Shown: positions 15,220 to 23,086 of the stretch, piece after piece | Numbering within the stretch: the first letter of the stretch is position 1 | Layout: the number at the start of each line of letters is the position of its first letter | Notes under the pieces: generated by a model | The model's input: the letters and a program-made list of their open reading frames with translations, nothing else | What the model was told of the DNA's origin: nothing | Database searches by the model: none | Made by a program: the position numbers and the translations under genes | NCBI GenBank assembly: GCA_002363155.1 | Contig: DEWH01000020.1 | Location: 1-64,000, forward strand | Reading direction: 5' to 3' | Source: Ruminococcaceae bacterium UBA3215 | GTDB taxonomy: Bacteria > Bacillota > Clostridia > Oscillospirales > Ruminococcaceae | Length of the DNA stretch: 64,000 bases

Positions 15220-17166
15220 TCACGCATTTACCCTGTTATGCTCCTTAATGAACATCACGAACTCGTCCTCCGGGAGCGGTTTTGAGAAGTAATAGCCCTG
15301 TATGAAATGACAGCCTATCTTCTCCAGGTAATCAAGGTTCTCCTTCGTCTCAACGCCCTCTGCCACAAGCTTCTTGTCTATATCCCGCATCATCTTGATC
15401 GTATTGCGGACTATCGACATTCCATCATCTGAACCCATATCGTCAACAAGGCTCTTGTCAAGCTTTATTATCTTGAGCGGAAGTTTTGAGACACGCTGCA
15501 TATTTGAAAATCCCGTCCCGTAATCGTCAAGCGAGAATGTGTAGCCTATCCCCGAAAGTGCTTCAAGGTTGAAATCCATTACCGAACCCATATCTTCGTA
15601 TGTAGTCTCGGTGATCTCAAGATTGATCATATCCGGTGACACGCCGTACTTGTCGCTTAAAAACGCAAGCCGTTCCGGCAGTTCTTCCTGCATACACTGA
15701 GCTATGGACAGATTTATCTCGATGTATTCAAGTCCGAGTCCGGCAAGATCGTTCTCCGAAATGAAACGGTGGACTTCTTCAAGCACATAATCCCCGATAG
15801 GAAGGATAACTCCGCGCTTTTCCGCAGCCGGTATGAACAGCCCCGGCGATATTACCCCATACTCTTCGTCGAAAAGACGTATAAGAGCTTCCGCAGAAAC
15901 AAACTTTCCCTTCTCGACGGAATATATCGGCTGATAGTACATTCTGAACCGGTTCTCCTCAATAGCGCGGTTCAGGATCTGATCCATATTGCTGATTATC
16001 CTGTAATCCTTTAGCGAAATGATCTCGGAAGCTTCCGCAAATGATTTGCCCTGCGGCATCTGCTGGCTGAAATCGCGTCCGAACCGGATTATCTCTTCGA
16101 TATTGTTAAGATCGTCCGGTACAACAAGATCGCATGCAACGGCAGAAATACGTTCGCCGGCAGAGACCGCTTTTTCCGAACGTCGCATAAGCTCTTCCGC
16201 AAGTCGGTGATACGCGTCCTCAACATCATAATCGGGATCGTCAATGATGACATACATCGTACCGGGGTGCTCAAAGTAGATATCAAAAAATACACGTTCG
16301 CGTCTGAAAAGTATGTCGAGCTGACGTATAACGTGCGCCACATAGTTCTGGTAACGCACCTCACCGAGATATGAACGCAGTTCATAAGCGTTTGTGAAGC
16401 ATATTATCGCTATCTTTACCTTCTGTTTTGTAAGAAGTATCTTCCGCAGTTCGGTCTTGTATGCCTCAAAGCTGAGCGAACCCACAGACGCGTCAGAGAT
16501 CTCCTCCGGGCGCAGTACGAAAAGGATAACAAGTATCAGCGCAAATGCGGTAGAGATCATCTCTATCATAAGGAACGGGAAAAAGTACTGCACAAGCACG
16601 GCACCCATAGCAAGCACATACAGTGAGATCAGCGGAAACAGCTTGTTCTTGCTGAGGAAGCGGTGACAGCTTATCAGGTAGATCGTGCCGGTGAGAGCGT
16701 AAAGTGTACTTATCGCATAAACGATAAATATAGCACCTCCGCGCTTGTACCCCTCTTCCGATGTGACTGTGAATACCGCATTCGTGAACGGATTCGTAGC
16801 TATCGTCAGAAGGACAGCAGCAAAGGGTATCAGCAGTATCGCTTTCATACGCTTCCGGCGTATCCTGTACCACGTTCCCGTGACTGCAAAAACAAAGAAG
16901 AAGTAAACTACGATCGTTGCGTTGCGGGTTAAGAAATAGATGTAAGTGAATACGGTCGCAACGATCACCCCGGTATCGGAAACAGGCAGAGAACGGCATG
17001 CATACTCAAGCGCCACATCTGCTGCCGCACACAGGGCGGACAGGACTATCAGCGCGATATAGAGTCTGTTAGCATTTCCTTTTGTGGTTCTTCTCACAAA
17101 TACCGCAACCAGAATTATCAGTAATATCGGCAAAGAACAAAGATCAAAATACAGCAGTTTCTGCAT
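15220..17166 (-). CDS. Membrane EAL-domain c-di-GMP phosphodiesterase, downstream tandem copy
   Basis: 648 residues from ATG 17166 (AAGGAGG upstream; GTG at 17175 overlaps it). About seven to eight membrane segments (1-220) precede a degenerate GGDEF-like domain (about 225-345) lacking the GGDEF motif, then a full EAL domain (about 390-645). Catalytic features are intact: AEALIRL, ELNLS-type INLS, EITETTYED, LDDYGTG, IKLDKS, AEGVET and QGYYFSKP. It should therefore cleave c-di-GMP to pGpG at the membrane. It is the downstream partner of a paralogue of identical length and architecture, 30 bases apart, and probably co-transcribed. Confidence 0.92.
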   Translation of the reverse strand: MQKLLYFDLCSLPILLIILVAVFVRRTTKGNANRLYIALIVLSALCAAADVALEYACRSLPVSDTGVIVATVFTYIYFLTRNATIVVYFFFVFAVTGTWYRIRRKRMKAILLIPFAAVLLTIATNPFTNAVFTVTSEEGYKRGGAIFIVYAISTLYALTGTIYLISCHRFLSKNKLFPLISLYVLAMGAVLVQYFFPFLMIEMISTAFALILVILFVLRPEEISDASVGSLSFEAYKTELRKILLTKQKVKIAIICFTNAYELRSYLGEVRYQNYVAHVIRQLDILFRRERVFFDIYFEHPGTMYVIIDDPDYDVEDAYHRLAEELMRRSEKAVSAGERISAVACDLVVPDDLNNIEEIIRFGRDFSQQMPQGKSFAEASEIISLKDYRIISNMDQILNRAIEENRFRMYYQPIYSVEKGKFVSAEALIRLFDEEYGVISPGLFIPAAEKRGVILPIGDYVLEEVHRFISENDLAGLGLEYIEINLSIAQCMQEELPERLAFLSDKYGVSPDMINLEITETTYEDMGSVMDFNLEALSGIGYTFSLDDYGTGFSNMQRVSKLPLKIIKLDKSLVDDMGSDDGMSIVRNTIKMMRDIDKKLVAEGVETKENLDYLEKIGCHFIQGYYFSKPLPEDEFVMFIKEHNRVNA

Positions 17167-17196
17167 ACCGTTCACCTCCTTCTTTTTATTTCCGGA

Positions 17197-19143
17197 TCAC
17201 ACCGTGACCCCGTTATGTTCCTTTATGAACGCGACAAATTTCTTTTCCGGGAGCGGTTTTGAGAAGATATATCCCTGTATGAAATCCACTCCGAGCCCCG
17301 CAAGGCAATTAAGCTGTTCCTCTGTCTCAACACCCTCGCATACTATCTCCTTTCGGATATCCTTCATCATCGTGACGGTGTTTTTCAGAACAGACATACC
17401 CGAATTGTTTTCCATATCATCTACCATAGTCTTGTCGATCTTGATTATTTTGAGCGGCAGACGGGATATACGGTGCATATTCGAGTATCCGGTGCCGTAG
17501 TCGTCGAGCGAGAAGCTGAATCCGTTCTCCGACAGCTTCCGGATATTGGTGTTGGTGACGTCGCCGATATTCTCGTACGTCGTCTCGGTTATCTCAAGAT
17601 TGACCTTTGCCGGGTTGACATGATACTTCTTTTCGAGAGCAAGTATCTTGTCGGAAAGATCGCCCTGCAGGCACTGCGCTACCGAGAGATTAAGCTCGAT
17701 ATACGAAAGTCCGAGCGCCGCAAAATCATTCTCGCTTATGAAGCGGAACACCGATTCAAGCACAAAATCGCCTATCGGGATCATAAGCCCCTTTCTTTCG
17801 GCGGCAGGTATGAACAGACCCGGAGAGATGAATCCGAACTCTTCGTCATTCAGCCTTATCAGAGCCTCCGCAGAGATGAAGCGCTGATCCCTGATCGAAT
17901 AAATGGGCTGATAGTACATCTCGAACTTCTTTTCCTTGATAGCCCTGTTGAGTATCAGATCCATATTGTTCTTTATGCGGAAAGTATCGGAATTTATGAT
18001 ATCTCCGACGTGGGTATAAATGCTGTCAAACGGGACTATCCTGTGGAACTGGTGTCCGACGGTAAGGATAGTGGTCCTGTCAGCCGTATCTTCGGGGTAA
18101 TTGATCTCGCAGAAGCGCGGTATTATCTTCGCGCCTTTCGATTCGACTTCAAAGATATCCTGAAGGATCACACGGTACACTTCGTCAAGCATGCCCTCAA
18201 AGTCAAAGTCATAGTTGTCTATGATTATGTACAGTCTTCCCGGCTGTTCAAAATACATATCAAAAATCAGCTCCCTGTCGGAGAGCATTTTTTTGATCTT
18301 TCCGCCGATACTGCGGACAAATGTGAAATACTTATCCTCACCGAGATATCTGCGGAGCTGTGAAGCATTGATAAGCCGCATGACTATGATCTTCTCTTTA
18401 GCCTTGCCCGAACAGATCTTGCGGACTTCATCGCTGTATGCCTTGAAGCTCGGCAGACCGGTCGAATAATCGAGATAATCCTCGGGTTTGAGAACGAGCA
18501 GAACAATGAAAAGCTCCGCCACGGCAGTTATTATCATCTCAACAAGATACTTCGGAAATACCATCTGGAATGCTACCGCGCCGACGTTGCATACATACAT
18601 CATAAGAAGCGAGACAAGCTTTGTCTTTGACATTATCTTACGCTTCATGAACAGATAAACAAGTCCCCATACCATATAGACCGCAGCAACGATGTAAAGT
18701 ACATAGATGCCGGGGCCGCGCACATACCCGTTTACCTTGTCAACAGTATATACAAACCGCGTGAACAGGTTGACCGCAAGAACAAGCGGGATCACAAGAT
18801 AAGGCGCAGATATTATCAGCAGATGATTCTTCTGCTTCAGCCAATACCAGTTCCGTGTTTCGGAAAACAGGAAAATAAGAAACAGCACAGGTATAAAGCT
18901 GTGGAAAAGGTGATATAATCCAGTCGATACCTCCGCGATCATCATCTTCATATCGCTCAGCGGCGAGCTTGCCGTTGACAGCCCTGCGAACGTATCGGAA
19001 ACGGCAGCTGCAAGCGAAATTATGACAAGCTGTCTGAAAATGCGGTTGGGTTTGCCCTGTACCATTTTACGGATATAGACTGCATACAGTATTACAATGT
19101 AAATAGGAACGGCAACAAAATCAAGATATGCTATTCTTCCCAT
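17197..19143 (-). CDS. Membrane EAL-domain c-di-GMP phosphodiesterase, upstream tandem copy
   Basis: 648 residues from ATG 19143, which follows AAAGGAGG; the longer reading frame to 19221 runs through the promoter region. Architecture equals the downstream paralogue: membrane segments (1-220), a GGDEF-like domain without the signature motif, and an EAL domain with AEALIRL, ELNLSVAQ, EITETTYEN, LDDYGTGYSN, IKIDKT, CEGVET and QGYIFSKP. Active phosphodiesterase predicted. The two copies have diverged throughout but share their C-terminal ends (IKEHN.V), so this is an old tandem duplication. Confidence 0.92.
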   Translation of the reverse strand: MGRIAYLDFVAVPIYIVILYAVYIRKMVQGKPNRIFRQLVIISLAAAVSDTFAGLSTASSPLSDMKMMIAEVSTGLYHLFHSFIPVLFLIFLFSETRNWYWLKQKNHLLIISAPYLVIPLVLAVNLFTRFVYTVDKVNGYVRGPGIYVLYIVAAVYMVWGLVYLFMKRKIMSKTKLVSLLMMYVCNVGAVAFQMVFPKYLVEMIITAVAELFIVLLVLKPEDYLDYSTGLPSFKAYSDEVRKICSGKAKEKIIVMRLINASQLRRYLGEDKYFTFVRSIGGKIKKMLSDRELIFDMYFEQPGRLYIIIDNYDFDFEGMLDEVYRVILQDIFEVESKGAKIIPRFCEINYPEDTADRTTILTVGHQFHRIVPFDSIYTHVGDIINSDTFRIKNNMDLILNRAIKEKKFEMYYQPIYSIRDQRFISAEALIRLNDEEFGFISPGLFIPAAERKGLMIPIGDFVLESVFRFISENDFAALGLSYIELNLSVAQCLQGDLSDKILALEKKYHVNPAKVNLEITETTYENIGDVTNTNIRKLSENGFSFSLDDYGTGYSNMHRISRLPLKIIKIDKTMVDDMENNSGMSVLKNTVTMMKDIRKEIVCEGVETEEQLNCLAGLGVDFIQGYIFSKPLPEKKFVAFIKEHNGVTV

Positions 19144-19180
19144 ACACAGCCCTCCTTTCAGCACAGAACTATTCAGAATT

Positions 19181-19189
19181 ATTATAACA
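19181..19189 (-). promoter_or_regulatory. Extended -10 promoter of the EAL gene pair
   Basis: Minus strand TGTTATAAT, an extended -10 (TGnTATAAT), 38 bases before the ATG. No good -35 hexamer was found at 17 bases, as often with extended -10 promoters. Confidence 0.55.
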
Positions 19190-19198
19190 TACAAAAGT

Positions 19199-19240
19199 GT
19201 CGGTTTTATGAAAAAAATCATATTTCTTCATAAAACCGAC
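19199..19240 (-). terminator. Probable terminator of the PPK2 gene
   Basis: A 14-base perfect inverted repeat GTCGGTTTTATGAA/TTCATAAAACCGAC, 59 bases downstream of the PPK2 stop. A T-rich loop precedes the second arm and only ACTTTTG follows it, so the U-tract is interrupted. Confidence 0.6.
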
Positions 19241-19298
19241 AAATTTCAGCGTTATGAACAATTTTACCCTCATCAATCTGGCTGAAATGACGAGGATA

Positions 19299-20804
19299 TC
19301 AGTCGTCTTTCAGTCTCTCTTCAAGACGATCACAGATAGTTTTGAGTGCTTTGATGCGGGCATATTTCTTATCGTTGCCCTCAATGACCGTCCATGGAGC
19401 AAAATCGGTCGATGTAAGCTTTATCATGCGGTCAACTGCCTTTTCGTACTCGTCCCATTTCTCACGGTTGCGCCAGTCCTCGTCAGTTATCTTCCACTGC
19501 TTCGACGGTGTATTCTCGCGCTCCTTGAAGCGGCGGTACTGCTCGTCCTTATCTATGTTTATCCAGAACTTGATGACAACAGCGCCCCACTCATTCAGCT
19601 GGTACTCGAACTCGTTGATCTCACGGTATGCCATATCCGCTCTTGCCTGCGGGGTGATCTTCTCAATCGGCTCCACCATAACCCTGCCGTACCATGTTCG
19701 GTCGAAAATGGTGAAGTGACCGTCATTTTCAAGACGCTTCCAGAATCTCCACAGATAGTGGCGCGCAAGCTCGGAAGGCTCCGGCGCAGCTATCGGCTTG
19801 ACCTCATATCCTCTCGGATCCAGTGCCGACGCTACACGCTTGATGTTTCCGCCCTTTCCGCCCGCGTCCCAGCCCTCGTATGCCACGATGACCGGTATCT
19901 TCCTCTGATAGCAGAGGTTCTGGAGCTCAAAGAGACGGCTCTGGTATTTATCGAGAGCAGTGCGGTACTCTTCATCGGTAAGCTCCTTGTTCATATCTGT
20001 CTTTGCAAGCTTCACGGTCCTGACAAGATCAAATTTCAACGGCTCGATATCGGTTATCGGGAACTGCGCCGGCATCTTGTACGGCTTGCCCTTTGCCTTT
20101 GCATCACAGGCTCCGGTTATCGACGATGTTACGGCGCGCATAATCTCAAGCTCCGCAGTAACACGGTCATTTGCGGGAATGATATTCCACGGCGCAGATG
20201 CGGTATTCGTCCGGCTTATGGTTTTATCGTACCTGCGGAAGATCTTGTCGTAGCGCTTATTGTTGATGAAGTCCTGCTCATCAACGCGCCAGCGGGTGAA
20301 CTTATCTTCATAGAGCGCTTTAAGGCGCTTTCTCTGTTCACCTTGCGTGATATGCAGGAACAGCTTGATTATAAGGTATCCGTCATCGTGGAGTTGGCGC
20401 TCGAAAACATTGATATCGGCTATACGGCGCTTGTATTCTTCCTTGTCGATGTCGCCGTTCATATAGGACTTGACTATATCGCTGTACCAGCTTCCGTCGA
20501 GAATAAGGAACTCTCCGCCAGCCGGAAGCTTCAGCCAGTAACGGTGCATCCACGGCTTGCGCTTTTCGGGTTCATTGGGCTTGCGTATCGGCTCCACGTT
20601 ATAGAATCGGGGATCCATATACTTTATGAGCTTAGCGATCTGTGAGCCCTTTCCCGCAGCAGCCCAGCCGTCAAACGTGATTATTACAGGAAGCTTTGCG
20701 GATTTTGCCGCGTTGGCGATATCTATGAGCTGAGCGCGCATAGAGGACAGTTCTTCCGCCGCATCTGTCTTTTTCGTCTTTTTCTGTTCGATCAGTTCAA
20801 GCAT
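19299..20804 (-). CDS. Two-domain PPK2 polyphosphate phosphotransferase
   Basis: 501 residues made of two PPK2 domains (about 1-240 and 250-501), the plan of class II polyphosphate:AMP phosphotransferases. The C-terminal domain has canonical Walker A GWDAGGKGG (311-319) and FDRTWYGRV. The N-terminal domain reads GWAAAGKGS at 46-54, with Ala for the usual Asp, and DGSWYS at 103-108, with Gly for the usual Arg. Hence only the C-terminal half looks catalytically competent. The enzyme moves phosphate between polyphosphate and nucleotides; AMP is the expected substrate of this architecture, but that is family knowledge. Single gene with its own promoter. Confidence 0.9.
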   Translation of the reverse strand: MLELIEQKKTKKTDAAEELSSMRAQLIDIANAAKSAKLPVIITFDGWAAAGKGSQIAKLIKYMDPRFYNVEPIRKPNEPEKRKPWMHRYWLKLPAGGEFLILDGSWYSDIVKSYMNGDIDKEEYKRRIADINVFERQLHDDGYLIIKLFLHITQGEQRKRLKALYEDKFTRWRVDEQDFINNKRYDKIFRRYDKTISRTNTASAPWNIIPANDRVTAELEIMRAVTSSITGACDAKAKGKPYKMPAQFPITDIEPLKFDLVRTVKLAKTDMNKELTDEEYRTALDKYQSRLFELQNLCYQRKIPVIVAYEGWDAGGKGGNIKRVASALDPRGYEVKPIAAPEPSELARHYLWRFWKRLENDGHFTIFDRTWYGRVMVEPIEKITPQARADMAYREINEFEYQLNEWGAVVIKFWINIDKDEQYRRFKERENTPSKQWKITDEDWRNREKWDEYEKAVDRMIKLTSTDFAPWTVIEGNDKKYARIKALKTICDRLEERLKDD

Positions 20805-20888
20805 AATTATCCCTCTTTTCGTTTATACTGGTTAATGGAGAAAGCCGTTCCGCAATTGTGGTTAAACCTGCACAATTACTTTTCATAT

Positions 20889-20917
20889 ATTATATCAAAA
20901 AATAGCTAAAATGTCAA
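20889..20917 (-). promoter_or_regulatory. Sigma-A promoter of the PPK2 gene
   Basis: Minus-strand TTGACA (20912-20917), 17-base spacer containing TTTTAGCTAT, TATAAT (20889-20894). Confidence 0.92.
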
Positions 20918-20979
20918 TCATTTCAGAAAAATAAAGCAGTTTTTACCCGTTAGCATTCGCAAATAATATGCCGCGGTCA

Positions 20980-21008
20980 TTGACTTTAGCTATCCTTGGG
21001 TCTATAAT
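20980..21008 (+). promoter_or_regulatory. Sigma-A promoter of the cation efflux gene
   Basis: TTGACT (20980-20985), 17-base spacer, TATAAT (21003-21008). The spacer start TTTAGCTAT repeats a word in the divergent PPK2 promoter. Confidence 0.9.
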
Positions 21009-21039
21009 ATAAAGTATAATACCGAAAGGAGGCATTGCT

Positions 21040-22206
21040 GTGATAGGATTTCTTGCCAGAACATTCATCAAAAACCATAAAGAATACGGTTTACCGGAAG
21101 TCCGCACCGCTTACGGCTTACTTACCGGAATAACCGGGATAGTGCTGAATTTCCTGCTCTTTGCGGGAAAGCTTATTGCCGGGCTTGTCTCGTCCTCGGT
21201 ATCCGTTATCGCCGACGCATTCAACAACCTCTCCGATGCGGGAAGCTCGATCGTTTCCGCCGTCGGCTACCGTATCGCGGCAATGCCCGCCGACAGCGAA
21301 CACCCGTACGGTCACGGAAGAGCCGAATACATAGCGGGATTCGTTGTCTCCGCTTCTATAATCTTTACCGCACTCGGCGTCGGAAAAGAGTCTGTTGAGA
21401 AGATATTCTCACCGGAAGAACTTATCGTCTCTCCCCTTTCTTTTGCAGTCCTCGGAGCTTCCGTGCTGGTGAAGCTGTACATTTTCGCCTACAACCGCAA
21501 ATACGGAAAGCTTATTGATTCCGCACCCATGAAGGCAGCCGCGACAGACAGCCTTTCCGACTGCATCACAACGCTGTCCGCTGTTGCGGCAATAATAGTT
21601 TACGCTGTATGGAACATCAATATTGACGGCTATATCGGTCTTTTCATTACATTTGTAATTCTGAAGGCAGGCATTGAAGCAGCAAAGATAAGCATTACTC
21701 CCCTGCTCGGTCAGAAAGCCGATGATGAACTTATCGAGGGTATCAGAAGAGATGTTCTTGCGCATGAGGGAGTTATCGGGGTGCATGACCTCGCTGTTCA
21801 CAATTACGGCGTGAACAGGAACATCATCTCGCTTCACGCCGAACTTCCGGCATCTATGAGCTTCACGGAAGCCCACGATATCGCCGATATCATCGAGAAT
21901 GAGCTTTCCGGGAAATACTCCGCATCTGTGCTGATACACACCGATCCGGTGAATGTTGACAATATCGAAGAAGTGAAATGCAGAGAGATAGTGATGTCGG
22001 TTCTCAAAGAGATCGACGAGGGCGCGGGAATACATGATCTGCGCATAACCGAGCGTTCCGGAAAACGGTATATCGCTTTCGACGCGGAAGTTCCGTTCGG
22101 GCTGAAAATCAGCGACGGCGAGATAAAGAAACGGCTTTGTGATGAGATCGCCGGTTACGACAGCACGCTGATAGCCAATATTGAGATAGATAAGAAGGTC
22201 TATTGA
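21040..22206 (+). CDS. Cation diffusion facilitator (metal efflux) protein
   Basis: 388 residues from GTG 21040 with AAAGGAGG upstream. Six membrane segments span about 20-220. Metal-site regions include DAFNNLSD in the second helix, the HPYGHGRAEY motif after it, and ATDSLSD in the fifth helix. A cytoplasmic C-terminal domain (about 225-388) is longer than in the shortest members. The family exports Zn, Mn, Fe or Co by proton antiport; the D...N/D pattern fits the Mn/Fe-type branch, but the metal is not certain. Single gene between a promoter and a bidirectional terminator. Confidence 0.92.
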   Translation: MIGFLARTFIKNHKEYGLPEVRTAYGLLTGITGIVLNFLLFAGKLIAGLVSSSVSVIADAFNNLSDAGSSIVSAVGYRIAAMPADSEHPYGHGRAEYIAGFVVSASIIFTALGVGKESVEKIFSPEELIVSPLSFAVLGASVLVKLYIFAYNRKYGKLIDSAPMKAAATDSLSDCITTLSAVAAIIVYAVWNINIDGYIGLFITFVILKAGIEAAKISITPLLGQKADDELIEGIRRDVLAHEGVIGVHDLAVHNYGVNRNIISLHAELPASMSFTEAHDIADIIENELSGKYSASVLIHTDPVNVDNIEEVKCREIVMSVLKEIDEGAGIHDLRITERSGKRYIAFDAEVPFGLKISDGEIKKRLCDEIAGYDSTLIANIEIDKKVY

Positions 22207-22213
22207 CAAACCA

Positions 22214-22249
22214 AAAGCTCTGCACAGATGTATCGCTGTGCAGAGCTTT
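22214..22249. terminator. Bidirectional terminator between the efflux gene and the AraC regulator
   Basis: Perfect 14-base stem AAAGCTCTGCACAG/CTGTGCAGAGCTTT with an 8-base loop, A- and T-flanked, between convergent genes. Confidence 0.9.
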
Positions 22250-22261
22250 CATTTATAAGAA

Positions 22262-23086
22262 TCATGTTTTATCACGGCGGAAGTCTGTGGGAGTAATGCC
22301 CTCCTGCTTCTTGAAAATAATGCCGAAGTAGGTTCTGTCAGCAATTCCAACCGCATGAGCTATATCCTGTATCTGCATATCCGTGTCGGTAAGCAGCTTC
22401 TTCGCTTCCGAGACACGCTTCTTCGTCAGATACTCCATAGGGCGCATGCCGACACGGTCGCGAAATACACGGCAGAAGTGCTGAAGCGATACGCCGGTAA
22501 GATTCGCAAGCGATTCAAGCGTTATTTCACGCATATAGCATTCGTCTATATACCGCAGGGCTTCATCTGCGATATTGACCGCAGATAAAGGTTCTGCCGC
22601 CCGCCGTTTCAGCGCCGAACGCGCGGCAAGCACCAATTCATACACAAGTACAGATGCTCGTTCGCCGCCGTTCACCGGGTCTTTCGACGCTTCAATGATC
22701 TTCTCGTATATCCGGGAGCACTCCGAAAGATCGGTGTCACTCTTTGCGGCATTTTCACCGAATCCGAGCCCTTTCATCAGCACTTCCGCATTCTCTCCGC
22801 CGAACGCGGTATATTTCAGCATAATACCCTCTCCGTCAGCTTCAACCTCGCATTCGCTGCCCGGAGCAAGATATACGATACTGTCTTTTTTTACCGGGAA
22901 TGTGCTGCCGCCGGCTTTTATGGCACCGCTTCCCGATAAAACCAGAAGGAACAGATGCGGGTGAGGAACGGTCCTGCGGACACTCCCGCCATTCAGTTCC
23001 CGCGTCCCGGCTTCGGTAAGACAGAACGGAAGCTCTTTCTGCCTCCCAATAACAGGATAGATCGTGCTTTGCATATTACCTCTCAT
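22262..23086 (-). CDS. AraC-family transcriptional regulator with cupin sensor domain
   Basis: 274 residues. An N-terminal cupin-like ligand domain (about 15-150, with HPHLFLLVLSGSG near 40) is followed by two helix-turn-helix units (about 175-272): SLANLTGVSLQHFCRVF and IQDIAHAVGIADRTYFGIIF. The ATG overlaps the stop of the permease-kinase gene (TAATG), indicating coupling; an ATG four codons later is possible behind GAGAGG. As the sole partner gene of the hybrid kinase it may set the output of the same stimulus. It has no receiver domain, so it does not look like a direct phosphorelay target. Confidence 0.9.
   Translation of the reverse strand: MRGNMQSTIYPVIGRQKELPFCLTEAGTRELNGGSVRRTVPHPHLFLLVLSGSGAIKAGGSTFPVKKDSIVYLAPGSECEVEADGEGIMLKYTAFGGENAEVLMKGLGFGENAAKSDTDLSECSRIYEKIIEASKDPVNGGERASVLVYELVLAARSALKRRAAEPLSAVNIADEALRYIDECYMREITLESLANLTGVSLQHFCRVFRDRVGMRPMEYLTKKRVSEAKKLLTDTDMQIQDIAHAVGIADRTYFGIIFKKQEGITPTDFRRDKT

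Noticed and set aside
19254..20645. 463-codon frame antisense to the PPK2 gene
   Set aside because: It is antisense to a gene with intact PPK2 motifs, lacks any recognisable domain and has the composition expected from reverse codons.
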